Positions 1 through 6,927 of a stretch of DNA of 20,016 nucleotides are shown here, piece after piece. The stretch is from SIG701 sp045577175 (GTDB taxonomy: Bacteria; Bacillota; Clostridia; Oscillospirales; CAG-272). Each line of letters begins with the position of its first letter. Within the stretch, counting starts at the first letter, position 1. The notes under the pieces were generated by a model. That model was not told where the DNA came from. It saw only the letters and a program-made list of their open reading frames with translations, and searched no databases. Where the stretch lies: contig JAZNHT010000036.1 in NCBI GenBank assembly GCA_045577175.1, forward strand, positions 1-20,016. Reading direction: 5' to 3'. A program made the position numbers and the translations under genes.

Positions 1-59
1 ACGACATCTTCTCCGCAGTTGTCAAGTTCGGTAAGGCTTCTTACAACATGTTCCACTGA
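1..59 (+). CDS. 3' end of an unidentified gene (partial)
   Basis: The frame starting at base 3 reads without interruption to a TGA at 57-59 and ends in KFGKASYNMFH. The stop lies 19 bases before a strong intrinsic terminator, as expected for the last gene of a transcript. The other two forward frames give less protein-like residues. Only about 18 residues are visible, so no family can be named. Confidence 0.5.
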   Translation, partial: DIFSAVVKFGKASYNMFH

Positions 60-77
60 TTAATTTCCCGATAAACT

Positions 78-108
78 TCCGGCGGGCGAAAGCCCGCCGG
101 ATTTTTTG
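78..108 (+). terminator. Intrinsic terminator of the upstream gene
   Basis: A perfect 10-bp GC-rich stem (78-87 with 92-101) closes a GAAA tetraloop and is followed directly by six T residues. This is a textbook Rho-independent terminator and separates the upstream gene from the peptide operon. Confidence 0.88.
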
Positions 109-383
109 TCCGATCGGAGCAATTTCCGGTTTTACGGGGGGGAGAGCGGAGCAGCAAAAAGTTTCCTCTTGTGTTCGAGAAACAAGTTACTCGGGGAAGT
201 GGGCGAAATCTGTTGATTTTGCTCAGAGGTGTTGCGCAAACCACAGGCTCAGCCGCGGTTATGATTGGTGATCGAGCGGACAAAATTTTTGAAAATTTTA
301 TCATACAGGCAAAAATATGCCGTTTGCGTCAGATACATCCTGTCCAATTCGACTATTATAATGAAAAATATAAACAAAATCCC
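109..383. other. Gene-free spacer upstream of the peptide operon
   Basis: I see no convincing gene here. The one open forward frame (from 171) lacks a ribosome site and runs straight through the promoter that follows. The last 60 bases become AT-rich, as expected upstream of a strong promoter. Confidence 0.5.
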
Positions 384-412
384 TTGACACTCTTTGAAAA
401 CTCATGTATAAT
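384..412 (+). promoter_or_regulatory. Consensus sigma-A promoter of the peptide operon
   Basis: A perfect TTGACA (384-389) and a perfect TATAAT (407-412) are separated by 17 bases. Transcription should start near 419-421, giving a leader of about 135 bases before the 39-residue peptide gene. Two perfect hexamers at ideal spacing predict very strong basal transcription, so control may act later, in the leader. Confidence 0.88.
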
Positions 413-427
413 ATATTGTGAATAATC

Positions 428-501
428 GGCTCTTGCTGTCGTGACAGGGTGAGAAGCATCCCGGAAAGAGCCGCCTTCCCTTGTCCGCGGCGTTATTTTT
501 T
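428..501 (+). promoter_or_regulatory. Possible attenuator or riboswitch-like leader
   Basis: A 7-bp stem, GGCTCTT (428-434) with AAGAGCC (466-472), encloses two small hairpins (about 436-447 and 448-460), making a three-way junction. A second stem, GCCGC (470-474) with GCGGC (87 to 91 of the same hundred, 487-491), is followed by TTATTTTTT. The two stems share bases 470-472 and cannot form together. That is the layout of a leader which switches between a folded sensor and a terminator. The terminator stem is only 5 bp with a 12-base loop, and I do not recognise a known riboswitch class. Confidence 0.4.
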
Positions 502-556
502 CGATAGTTTTCCTTACATAAGGTGACTATAAATTCTGAGAAAGGAGATTATTCCA

Positions 557-676
557 ATGTACGTAGCACCCAGCTTTGAGCTTGTTCTCTTCGCAGTTGA
601 GGACGTTATGACCGAGTCCGCTGAGGAGACCACTGCAGAAATTACCGCCGGTCCGAACCAGACCATCCCCAGCTGA
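557..676 (+). CDS. 39-residue candidate RiPP precursor peptide
   Basis: The gene has a good ribosome site (AAAGGAG, 541-547) and an ATG at 557, and is the first gene after the promoter. The peptide opens with MYVAPSFELVLF, continues with AVEDVMTESAEETT and ends GPNQTIPS. The N-terminal Y-x-x-P-x-F resembles the YxxPxL motif by which lasso-peptide leaders bind PqqD-type recognition proteins, and such a protein is encoded downstream. The second half is rich in Thr, Ser and Glu, has no Cys, and ends in serine. From memory, small clostridial peptides of a similar YxxPxxE-EDVxT pattern exist, but I cannot check this. The role as precursor is inferred from motif and context. It could also be a regulatory leader peptide. 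Confidence 0.6.
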   Translation: MYVAPSFELVLFAVEDVMTESAEETTAEITAGPNQTIPS

Positions 677-697
677 TTCTGTTTGAGGCACGTATTT

Positions 698-717
698 CCG
701 GCGGGGAAACCCGCCGG
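698..717 (+). terminator. Hairpin after the peptide gene, without a T-tract
   Basis: An 8-bp GC stem (698-705 with 710-717) closes a GAAA tetraloop, very like the upstream terminator, but is followed by GGATACACTC and not by T residues. It probably acts as a partial terminator or 3'-end stabiliser, so that the peptide message outnumbers that of the downstream genes. Confidence 0.5.
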
Positions 718-749
718 GGATACACTCAAAAACCGCAAGATACCCGGGC

Positions 750-800
750 TTCGGCTTGGGACATGTGCCCGATCCTTTCGGGGATGTGTCCCAGTCCGAA
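750..800 (+). repeat. Long imperfect hairpin before the lipoprotein gene
   Basis: Bases 757-770 pair with 780-793 (13 of 14 positions pair, including two G-U), and TTCGG (750-754) pairs with CCGAA (796-800) to lengthen the stem. No T-tract follows. It could protect a processed 5' end or modulate read-through into the lipoprotein gene. Confidence 0.45.
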
Positions 801-858
801 CCACTTGATAAGAGCACTTTCATAGGATATTCGGTCAAAAAAAGAAAAGGAGTACCCC

Positions 859-1728
859 ATGAACAAGAAAATTTTAGCCGTACTTATGGCGGCGCTGCTG
901 ATTGCAGTTGCCGTTGTATCCAGCTGTGCACACACGCCCGATCAGCAGAACGCTGCGGACGCACTGAATGAGCTCGGTCTCTTCCTCGGAAAAGGAGGAG
1001 ACGCAGGCTACGCGCTCGATGATCCGCTGAACCGTATGGAGGGCGTGACGCTCCTCGTCCGTATGATCGGTAAGGAGACCGCCGCGAAAAACGGAAACTT
1101 CACCGTTCCGTTCACCGATGTGAACACGGCGGAAAACAGCTGGGCAAAGCCGTACGTCGGCTATGCGTATAAAAACGGAATCACCAACGGCTACGGAGAC
1201 GATACCTTCGGCGCGAAGGACGCGATGACGGATTATATGTTCCTCACGCTCACGCTCCGTGCGCTCGGCTATTCCGATAAGGGCGCAAATCCGCAGTTTA
1301 CGTGGGATAATCCGTACGAGCTTGCCGAGTCCGTCGGTCTGATCCCCAATGCGAAGGCGGATGACGAATTTCTCCGCGGAGATGCCGTCAGTATTTTCTG
1401 GAACGCCCTCGACGCCAAGCGCGCCGATAAGGATGTAAAGCTCGTCGATACGCTCATCGAAGCCGGCGTCTTTACGCGTGCGAAGTATGAGACCGCCAAG
1501 GATATTTATAAAAACGGACGTACCACCCCGTCTGTGACGGATACGACTGCGCCGGAAACCACGCGTCCCGTGGTGACGGAGCCGGAGACCACGCTTCCGC
1601 CGTATGTTCCGCCGGTGACGACACCGGAGGAAACCGTTCCGCCGACTCCGGTTGAAACCACCGCCCCGACGCCTGATACAGACTTCTCTTGGATCACGCT
1701 TCCTGAGAATATGACACCTCCCAGCTGA
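859..1728 (+). CDS. S-layer-homology lipoprotein ending in Pro-Ser
   Basis: The 289-residue product has a basic start, a hydrophobic core and the lipobox VSSC at 20-23, so it is probably a lipoprotein anchored outside the membrane. SLH-like modules follow: about 30-88 (LGLFLGKG...LNRMEGVTLLVR), 89-137 (PFTDVNTAENSWAKPYVGYA, then KNGITNGYGDDTF) and a weaker third one at 145-213. In Clostridia SLH modules bind secondary cell-wall polymers. Residues about 220-280 are a Thr/Pro/Glu-rich linker with PPETT-like repeats. The protein ends LPENMTPPS, resembling the GPNQTIPS end of the peptide upstream. The start has a good ribosome site (AAAGGAG, 845-852). Its place before the HprK-like and PqqD-like genes suggests it is a partner or substrate of them, which is inference. 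Confidence 0.85.
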   Translation: MNKKILAVLMAALLIAVAVVSSCAHTPDQQNAADALNELGLFLGKGGDAGYALDDPLNRMEGVTLLVRMIGKETAAKNGNFTVPFTDVNTAENSWAKPYVGYAYKNGITNGYGDDTFGAKDAMTDYMFLTLTLRALGYSDKGANPQFTWDNPYELAESVGLIPNAKADDEFLRGDAVSIFWNALDAKRADKDVKLVDTLIEAGVFTRAKYETAKDIYKNGRTTPSVTDTTAPETTRPVVTEPETTLPPYVPPVTTPEETVPPTPVETTAPTPDTDFSWITLPENMTPPS

Positions 1729-1734
1729 CGGAAC

Positions 1735-2457
1735 ATGACGGAAAATCTGACTTTGCGGAAAGGTCTCTACCGCGTCGCGGATCTGACTGTCGAGATGGCA
1801 ACCTTCGGGCGCACGCTCGCGCAGGCACAGCCGTATCTCGCGGAGGAAACCGCGGCGGATATGGTGATCCGCTCCGATTGGCAGGCATTGCAGGCGCAGC
1901 AGCCGCATCTCGATGCGGACGCGTGCGAATACCTTACAAGCGGATGGTCGTTCTACAATCAGCTGCTTGATTTCGACGGGATGATGCTCCACGCCTCCGC
2001 TGTTGTGATGGACGGACGCGCGTATCTGTTCACCGCGCCGTGCGGCACGGGAAAATCGACGCATACCGCCCTGTGGCAGCGGGTGTTTGGCGATAAGGTA
2101 ATCATGCTGAACGATGATAAACCCGCTTTGCGCAAGATTGACGGCACTTGGTATGCCTACGGTACGCCGTGGAGCGGAAAGTTTAACAAAAACGTCAATA
2201 TGCGCGCGCCGATTGCGGGTATCTGCCTGCTCGCACGCGGTGAGGTGAATAAGATCGCACCGTTTGGCGGCATCCCTGCGTTTACTGCGTTGATGGAGCA
2301 GACCTCGCGCACGAGAAACGGCGGTCCCAACTGGGCAAAAATTGCGGCACATCTCGATACGCTTCTCCGGGAGGTTCCCGTTTGGCGTATGGAATGTAAT
2401 ATGGACCCCGAGGCGGCGCTTTTGTCCCACCGGGTGATGTCAGGCGGAAACCCGTGA
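1735..2457 (+). CDS. HPr-kinase-like (PEPCK-fold) protein
   Basis: This 240-residue protein carries a P-loop APCGTGKST at 101-109, an acidic NDDKP at 126-130 and GTPWSGK at 143-149. Together these mark the HprK-related / PEPCK-like family found beside PqqD proteins in peptide-modification and polysaccharide clusters. In some lasso-peptide clusters such kinases phosphorylate the C-terminal serine of the precursor. Both candidate substrates upstream end in serine. It lacks the N-terminal domain of classical HPr kinase/phosphorylase and is shorter, so a role in carbon catabolite control is unlikely. The ATG lies six bases after the previous stop with a poor ribosome site, so translation is probably coupled. 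Family assignment is firm; the substrate is inferred. Confidence 0.82.
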   Translation: MTENLTLRKGLYRVADLTVEMATFGRTLAQAQPYLAEETAADMVIRSDWQALQAQQPHLDADACEYLTSGWSFYNQLLDFDGMMLHASAVVMDGRAYLFTAPCGTGKSTHTALWQRVFGDKVIMLNDDKPALRKIDGTWYAYGTPWSGKFNKNVNMRAPIAGICLLARGEVNKIAPFGGIPAFTALMEQTSRTRNGGPNWAKIAAHLDTLLREVPVWRMECNMDPEAALLSHRVMSGGNP

Positions 2458-2493
2458 CTTGAAAGATGCAAAACCAGCGAAAGGATATACATA

Positions 2494-2757
2494 ATGAAAC
2501 TGAAAAACGGCTTTGTTCTCCGTGAGGTGGCAGGCTCGTGCGTCGTCGTTCCGACGGATGCGGCTCTGAACCTGAACGGTATGATTACCCTGAATGAGAC
2601 GGGGAAAATTCTCTGGACGGCACTCACGGACGGCGCAGAGACGGATGACCTCGTGGCGGCTCTTCTTGCCAAATATGAGATCGATGAAGTGACTGCGCGC
2701 GAAGGTGTCGATGCATTCGTGCAGAAGCTGAGACAGCATGGATTCCTCGACGAGTAA
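2494..2757 (+). CDS. PqqD-family peptide-recognition protein
   Basis: The 87-residue product matches the PqqD / RRE fold: N-terminal strands (KLKNGFVLREVAGSCVVVP), the hallmark LNETGKILWTAL at about 33-44, a helix (DDLVAALLAKYEID), and a final helix ending LRQHGFLDE. PqqD-type proteins bind leader peptides and present them to modifying enzymes. The YxxP-bearing peptide of this operon is the obvious candidate ligand. The start has AAAGGA ten bases upstream. The end overlaps the next gene by 20 bases, so the two are translationally coupled. Confidence 0.88.
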   Translation: MKLKNGFVLREVAGSCVVVPTDAALNLNGMITLNETGKILWTALTDGAETDDLVAALLAKYEIDEVTAREGVDAFVQKLRQHGFLDE

Positions 2758-3208
2758 AAAAACGGAGCTCGATCTTCTGATGCCGATGATTCGGGAGAAG
2801 CTCGCCGACGGGCAGAACGTGACGTTCACCCCGTCCGGCACGAGCATGCTCCCCATGCTTCGCCCGAACAGAGATACGGTGACGCTCTCGCCTTTGCCGG
2901 AGGGACGGCTGAAAAAATACGATCTGCCGCTCTACCGGCGGGATAACGGACGGTATGTACTGCACAGAATTGTGGGCGTGGGCGATACGTACACCTGCCT
3001 CGGCGACAACCATATCGGACGTGAGCCCGGGCTTCGCCACGATCAGATGATTGCACTTGTTACGTCGTTCAATCGGGACGGGAAAGAAATCCCCGTGAGC
3101 GCGCTCTCCTATCGGCTCTACTGCCGCTTCTGGTATTCGACGCGGATTTTCCGGCGCGTGTGGCGCGCCCTGCGCCGTCGGCTTCTGCGGCTGTTTCGTG
3201 CCCGATAA
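2738..3208 (+). CDS. S24/S26-family peptidase, SipW-like
   Basis: The 156-residue protein shows the signal-peptidase signature PSGTSMLPML with the nucleophile Ser36, then RYVLHRIVGV, where His76 stands in the place of the usual lysine (the ER/SipW-type S26B variant), and LGDNH at 88-92 with the acidic residue of box E. There is no clear N-terminal membrane anchor. Instead the C-terminus (about 124-156) is arginine-rich and amphipathic and could lie on the membrane. In this setting it may cut the leader from the modified peptide or process an exported partner. The start at 2738 lies inside the PqqD gene. A Met at residue 15 or 17 is a possible alternative start. Confidence 0.78.
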   Translation: MDSSTSKKTELDLLMPMIREKLADGQNVTFTPSGTSMLPMLRPNRDTVTLSPLPEGRLKKYDLPLYRRDNGRYVLHRIVGVGDTYTCLGDNHIGREPGLRHDQMIALVTSFNRDGKEIPVSALSYRLYCRFWYSTRIFRRVWRALRRRLLRLFRAR

Positions 3209-3239
3209 GAAAAAACACGGCTCAAACGGGCAAAATCTG

Positions 3240-3268
3240 TTGACAAATCTGCGCTCTCGCAGTAAAAT
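3240..3268 (+). promoter_or_regulatory. Sigma-A promoter of the surface-polysaccharide operon
   Basis: TTGACA (3240-3245) and TAAAAT (3263-3268) are 17 bases apart, about 60 bases upstream of the CpsC-like gene. This gives the surface operon its own strong promoter, independent of the peptide operon upstream. Confidence 0.82.
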
Positions 3269-3330
3269 ACGTGTGCACAAGGACTGTGCGCGCGATGTTG
3301 AAAATCACAATTACGAAAGGGACTATTATT

Positions 3331-4197
3331 ATGAACGATCAGAACACAAACGAACAGTTTGACGTTGATATGATAGAAATAGACCTGCTCGATCTGGCGC
3401 GCCTTCTCTGGAAGAAGCTGTGGCTGATCGTTATATGCATGGTCCTGTGCGGCTCGATTGCTTTTTCCGCCGCGATGTTTTCCGTGGAGCAGACGTATAC
3501 GGCAACCGGTATGATGTACGTAAACAACAGCTCCGTCTCCCTCGGCAGCACGTCCATTACGTTCTCGACCTCCCAGCTCTCCGCTGCGAAGAGCCTGCTT
3601 GATGTCTACGTCATTATCATGGAGTCCAGAACAAGTCTGAAGGTCGTGCAGGAGGAGGCAGCGCCGAAGCTGAGTCGGGATTACTCGATTGAGGAGCTGC
3701 GTGCCGTCATAAGCGCCGCTTCTGTGAACAATACCGAGATTTTCAGCATCTCCGCAACCTGCTCCAATCCGGAGGATGCCATGGTCATCGTCAATACGGT
3801 TATGGATGTTCTCCCCGCGGAAATCGGACGCATCGTCCTCGGCAGTGATGTCGTGGAGGTGGACCGTGCCGTTCTTCCCCAGGCGAGCTCGACGCCCTCC
3901 AATAACCGCTACGCGCTGATCGGTGCCGTAATCGGTGCCATCCTCGGCGGTGCGATCATCATCATCCAGGATCTCATGAACACGACGGTCCGCGATGAGG
4001 AGTACCTCAAGCAGAGATACAACATCCCGATCCTTGCAATCGTTCCCGATGCATATAACCGTTCCAAGAAATCCTATTATAAGGGCGGCTACAAGTACGC
4101 GTATAAGGGATACTACGGGCACTCCGGCATCGGCTATTACGCAAGAGCATACGAACACAGCTCCGAAAGCGATCAGACGGGAAGTGGTGATAAGTGA
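3331..4197 (+). CDS. cpsC: CpsC/Wzz-type polysaccharide co-polymerase, kinase adaptor
   Basis: The 288-residue protein begins with DLARLLWKKLWLIVICM, the usual first membrane segment (about 26-50). An extracellular domain follows, then the PQASSTPSNNR motif (183-193) just before the second membrane segment (about 195-213). This is the Wzz/CpsC layout: two membrane segments and a short cytoplasmic tail that activates the tyrosine kinase encoded next. The tail is unusual: 11 tyrosines lie between residues 242 and 274 (SYYKGGYKYAYKGYY and after). I chose the ATG at 3331 for its GAAAGGG ribosome site and the MNDQ start; upstream in-frame Met codons lie in the leader. The stop overlaps the kinase start by one base. 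Confidence 0.88.
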   Translation: MNDQNTNEQFDVDMIEIDLLDLARLLWKKLWLIVICMVLCGSIAFSAAMFSVEQTYTATGMMYVNNSSVSLGSTSITFSTSQLSAAKSLLDVYVIIMESRTSLKVVQEEAAPKLSRDYSIEELRAVISAASVNNTEIFSISATCSNPEDAMVIVNTVMDVLPAEIGRIVLGSDVVEVDRAVLPQASSTPSNNRYALIGAVIGAILGGAIIIIQDLMNTTVRDEEYLKQRYNIPILAIVPDAYNRSKKSYYKGGYKYAYKGYYGHSGIGYYARAYEHSSESDQTGSGDK

Positions 4198-5168
4198 TGA
4201 AATTGTTCAAAAGCAAAAAGACAGCGGGCGCAGCCCCCGGCACCGCCCCGAGCGATAAACAGAGAGAAAAGCTGAACGAGGCGTTTGACGAAGAGCTGAG
4301 CTCTACGGTCGGCAAGAAACGCTCCTTCGCGATGGCGGAGGCACACAAACGACTGCGTACCAATATCCTTTTCAGCTTCGCGGATGAGGGCAAATGCCAC
4401 ATCATCGGTCTGACGAGTGCGATGGCGCACGAGGGTAAATCCACCACGTCGATCAACCTTGCCTACGATCTCATGAAGGCGGGCAAAAAGGTTATCCTGA
4501 TCGATGCGGATATGCGACTGTCCCGCATGGCAAAGGTGCTGGAGGTCAGCCGTGCACCCGGTCTGTCCAACGTGCTTGTCGGTAAGAGCAATCTCCAGAG
4601 CGTCATTCAGCGCGTGGAAATGCTTGAGGGCTTGAAAATGATTACGTGCGGCGATATTCCGCCGAACCCGACGGAGCTTCTCTCCTCGAAGAGATTTGCC
4701 GCCGTTCTGGAGGCACTCAAGAGCGTGTACGAGTACGTCATCATCGACCTGCCGCCTGTCACGGAGGTATCCGACGCGCTGATCGTGTCGAAGGTCACGG
4801 ACGGTATTCTGATCGTAGTCCGTCAGGACTTCGTGGATAAACGTTTGCTCGATGACACCATCCATCAGCTCGGTCTCAGCGAAGCCCGTATCGTCGGTCT
4901 TGTTCTCACCTGCGCCCAGCGCAAGAGCAAGTACGGCAAATATAAGTATTCAAAGAAGCTCAGCAAGAACGCTTCGGGCAGCGGTTACTATAAATCCGGC
5001 TCGTACGGATACTACCGCGGACGTTCGGGCGGTGATTCCTCCTACTGGCAGGAGGAAACGGCATATGAGCAGGCTGCGCAGGAAGCAGCCGAGGCGGAGC
5101 TTGCTGAGAAGCAAGCGCAGACAGCACAGAGCACGCAGTCCAAGAAATCCCCTGATAAGGATACCTGA
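4197..5168 (+). CDS. cpsD: CpsD/CapB-type bacterial tyrosine kinase
   Basis: The 323-residue protein carries the BY-kinase set: MAEAHKRLRTNILFS (the RxxR activation region, 46-60), Walker A SAMAHEGKSTTS (74-85, Lys81), Walker A' LIDADMR (101-107) and Walker B VIIDLPP (181-187). The C-terminal tail has ten tyrosines between 246 and 290 in Gly/Ser/Lys-rich sequence, the usual autophosphorylation cluster, then an Ala/Glu/Gln-rich end. It works with the CpsC-like adaptor at the membrane to control export and chain length of a surface polysaccharide. A GTG one codon upstream (4194) is an alternative start. Confidence 0.92.
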   Translation: MKLFKSKKTAGAAPGTAPSDKQREKLNEAFDEELSSTVGKKRSFAMAEAHKRLRTNILFSFADEGKCHIIGLTSAMAHEGKSTTSINLAYDLMKAGKKVILIDADMRLSRMAKVLEVSRAPGLSNVLVGKSNLQSVIQRVEMLEGLKMITCGDIPPNPTELLSSKRFAAVLEALKSVYEYVIIDLPPVTEVSDALIVSKVTDGILIVVRQDFVDKRLLDDTIHQLGLSEARIVGLVLTCAQRKSKYGKYKYSKKLSKNASGSGYYKSGSYGYYRGRSGGDSSYWQEETAYEQAAQEAAEAELAEKQAQTAQSTQSKKSPDKDT

Positions 5169-5170
5169 CG

Positions 5171-5935
5171 ATGCCGCTCTATAACGGCGGACGTGTCGAT
5201 TTTCACACGCATATCCTGCCGTGTATGGATGACGGCAGCCGATCCGTGGAGGAAAGCGTGCAGATGGTGCGCGCACTGTCCGCGTCCGGTGTAACCGGTA
5301 TTGTCCTGACGCCGCATTTTTATCCGACAAACGATTCGCCCGATCGGTTTGCCGCACGGAGAGATGCCTCTTTGGAAAAGCTGAAGGGCGCGCTTTCCCG
5401 GGCGGATTTTGCCGTCCCTGCGCTGATTCCCGGTGCGGAGATCGAATATTTTGAAGGAATCTCGTCGATCGGCGAGTATCCGGCGCTTCGGATCGGACGT
5501 TCGGGATGCATTCTTCTCGAAATGCCGCCCGAAAGATGGAGCTCATACGTTGTAGAGGACATTCTGTCGTTGTGTGAGGCGAACTGCTGCCGTGTGATTC
5601 TCGCACACGTCGAACGGTATCTGTTCTTGCAGCCGAAAAGCACGGTGCTGGCACTTCTGGAAAACGGTGTTCTGATGCAGTCCAATGCCTCCTTCTTTCT
5701 CGACAAACGGACGTCGGGGAAGGCGATCCGTTTTCTGAAAAAAGGTCTCATCCATCTGCTTGGGACGGATGCGCACAACATGACGTCGCGCCCGCCGAAT
5801 CTCGGCGATGCCTGCGGCGTGATCGAAGAACGCGCGGGAAAGGAGATCGTACAGGAAATCATGCAGGGCGCACGCTATCTTCTGCGTGCCGATCTTGCGG
5901 CGGGCGTTCCCCGGAAACAAACCGCTGATCTGTAA
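5171..5935 (+). CDS. cpsB: CpsB-type PHP-domain tyrosine phosphatase
   Basis: The 254-residue protein has the metal-binding motifs of CpsB/YwqE phosphatases: DFHTHILPCMDDGS (10-23), TPHFYP (47-52), HVERY and GTDAHN. These belong to the PHP fold, which binds a cluster of metal ions and removes phosphate from the kinase tyrosine cluster. The start lies two bases after the kinase stop, so adaptor, kinase and phosphatase form a tight unit. No glycosyltransferases or flippase follow, so the polysaccharide genes controlled must lie elsewhere. Confidence 0.92.
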   Translation: MPLYNGGRVDFHTHILPCMDDGSRSVEESVQMVRALSASGVTGIVLTPHFYPTNDSPDRFAARRDASLEKLKGALSRADFAVPALIPGAEIEYFEGISSIGEYPALRIGRSGCILLEMPPERWSSYVVEDILSLCEANCCRVILAHVERYLFLQPKSTVLALLENGVLMQSNASFFLDKRTSGKAIRFLKKGLIHLLGTDAHNMTSRPPNLGDACGVIEERAGKEIVQEIMQGARYLLRADLAAGVPRKQTADL

Positions 5936-5947
5936 TGTACATATACT

Positions 5948-6880
5948 ATGAAAAAGCTGTATATCATTCTCGCTGTCATCTGCGTTTTGTGCGTGATCGC
6001 CTGCCTCCTTCTGAATGCGTGGTATCAGGCTCTCATGAAGGATGACGGGCAGGCACTGGAAAGCAAGCGAGACGAAATCAAGGAATTTTTGCCTCCGGTA
6101 ACGGATACGCCGGTGACTGCTCCGCCGGAAACGGAGCCGCCCGAGACGACTCCTCCCGAGACGGAGCCATCCGATTCGTCCGATACGACCGATGCACCCG
6201 ATACGGATGCGCCGATTACAACCGCGCCCGAGACGGAGCCCCCCGAAACGGAGCCGTCTGAGACGGAGCCGTATCCGCTGCTCAATTTTGAGAAGCTGTG
6301 GCAGACAAATCCCGAAATTATTGCGTGGCTCGATATTGAAGGGACGTATATCGACTATCCCGTGCTCCAGAGCCCCGATAATGATAAAAAATACCTGAAC
6401 CGCGCATACGACGGATCGTGGTACGTCGGCGGCGCACTCTTCACCGAGGCGACGTACAACAGTACCGATTTCAACGATCCCGTCACGATCATCTACGGAC
6501 ACACGATGCCGTGGAGTATCCTGTTCGGTTCGCTCGAGCAGAACTATTCCGACGCCCGCGCCTTCGAGCGGAACTCGGACATCACGCTGTACCTGCCCGG
6601 CGAGACGCGGCACTATACCGTGTTCGCCGCCGTGCCGTTCAGCAAGATGCACGTGCTCGACACCTACGATTTTTCGAGCCGATACCTGTTCAACATGTTT
6701 TTCAAGCAGGTGGGCAAGGTTCGCGAAATCGGTGCCAATTTCAACCGCGATGCGTTTCCCGAATGGGGCGACCGCGTGCTGATCCTCTCCGTCTGTCTGA
6801 ATGAGGATTCGACAAGACGGTATCTGGTTATGGCAGTACTCAATGAAGACCTCGCGGATAACGTGCATGAGGCTTCATAA
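5948..6880 (+). CDS. srtB: Class B sortase with a long Thr/Pro/Glu stalk
   Basis: The 310-residue protein has an N-terminal membrane anchor (about 4-25), a low-complexity stalk of PPETEP-like units (about 50-108), and a class B sortase domain. The domain shows NPEIIAWLDIEGTYIDYPVL (121-140), the catalytic His185 in YGHTM, Cys283 in LILSVC and Arg290/291 in STRRYLV. It should join proteins bearing an (S/N)PxTG-like signal to the cell wall, and the next gene encodes one. The stalk resembles the linker of the SLH lipoprotein. It would lift the catalytic domain off the membrane. No ribosome site is obvious before the ATG, which follows the previous stop by 12 bases. Confidence 0.92.
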   Translation: MKKLYIILAVICVLCVIACLLLNAWYQALMKDDGQALESKRDEIKEFLPPVTDTPVTAPPETEPPETTPPETEPSDSSDTTDAPDTDAPITTAPETEPPETEPSETEPYPLLNFEKLWQTNPEIIAWLDIEGTYIDYPVLQSPDNDKKYLNRAYDGSWYVGGALFTEATYNSTDFNDPVTIIYGHTMPWSILFGSLEQNYSDARAFERNSDITLYLPGETRHYTVFAAVPFSKMHVLDTYDFSSRYLFNMFFKQVGKVREIGANFNRDAFPEWGDRVLILSVCLNEDSTRRYLVMAVLNEDLADNVHEAS

Positions 6881-6927
6881 TTTACAATATATTTATCAGT
6901 ACTGATTTTTTGAAGGGAGATTTCTCT

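Noticed and set aside
171..425. An 84-codon plus-strand frame upstream of the peptide operon
   Set aside because: No ribosome site, unlikely residue composition, and it runs through the consensus promoter.
874..2430. A 518-codon open frame on the minus strand opposite the SLH and HprK-like genes
   Set aside because: It is rich in Arg and His with no domain, and lies opposite genes with clear families and ribosome sites. GC-rich codon use on the plus strand opens such frames.
384..3208. A standard lasso-peptide cluster
   Set aside because: The leader motif, PqqD and HprK-like genes fit, but no asparagine-synthetase-like cyclase or B2-type leader protease is present in the window.
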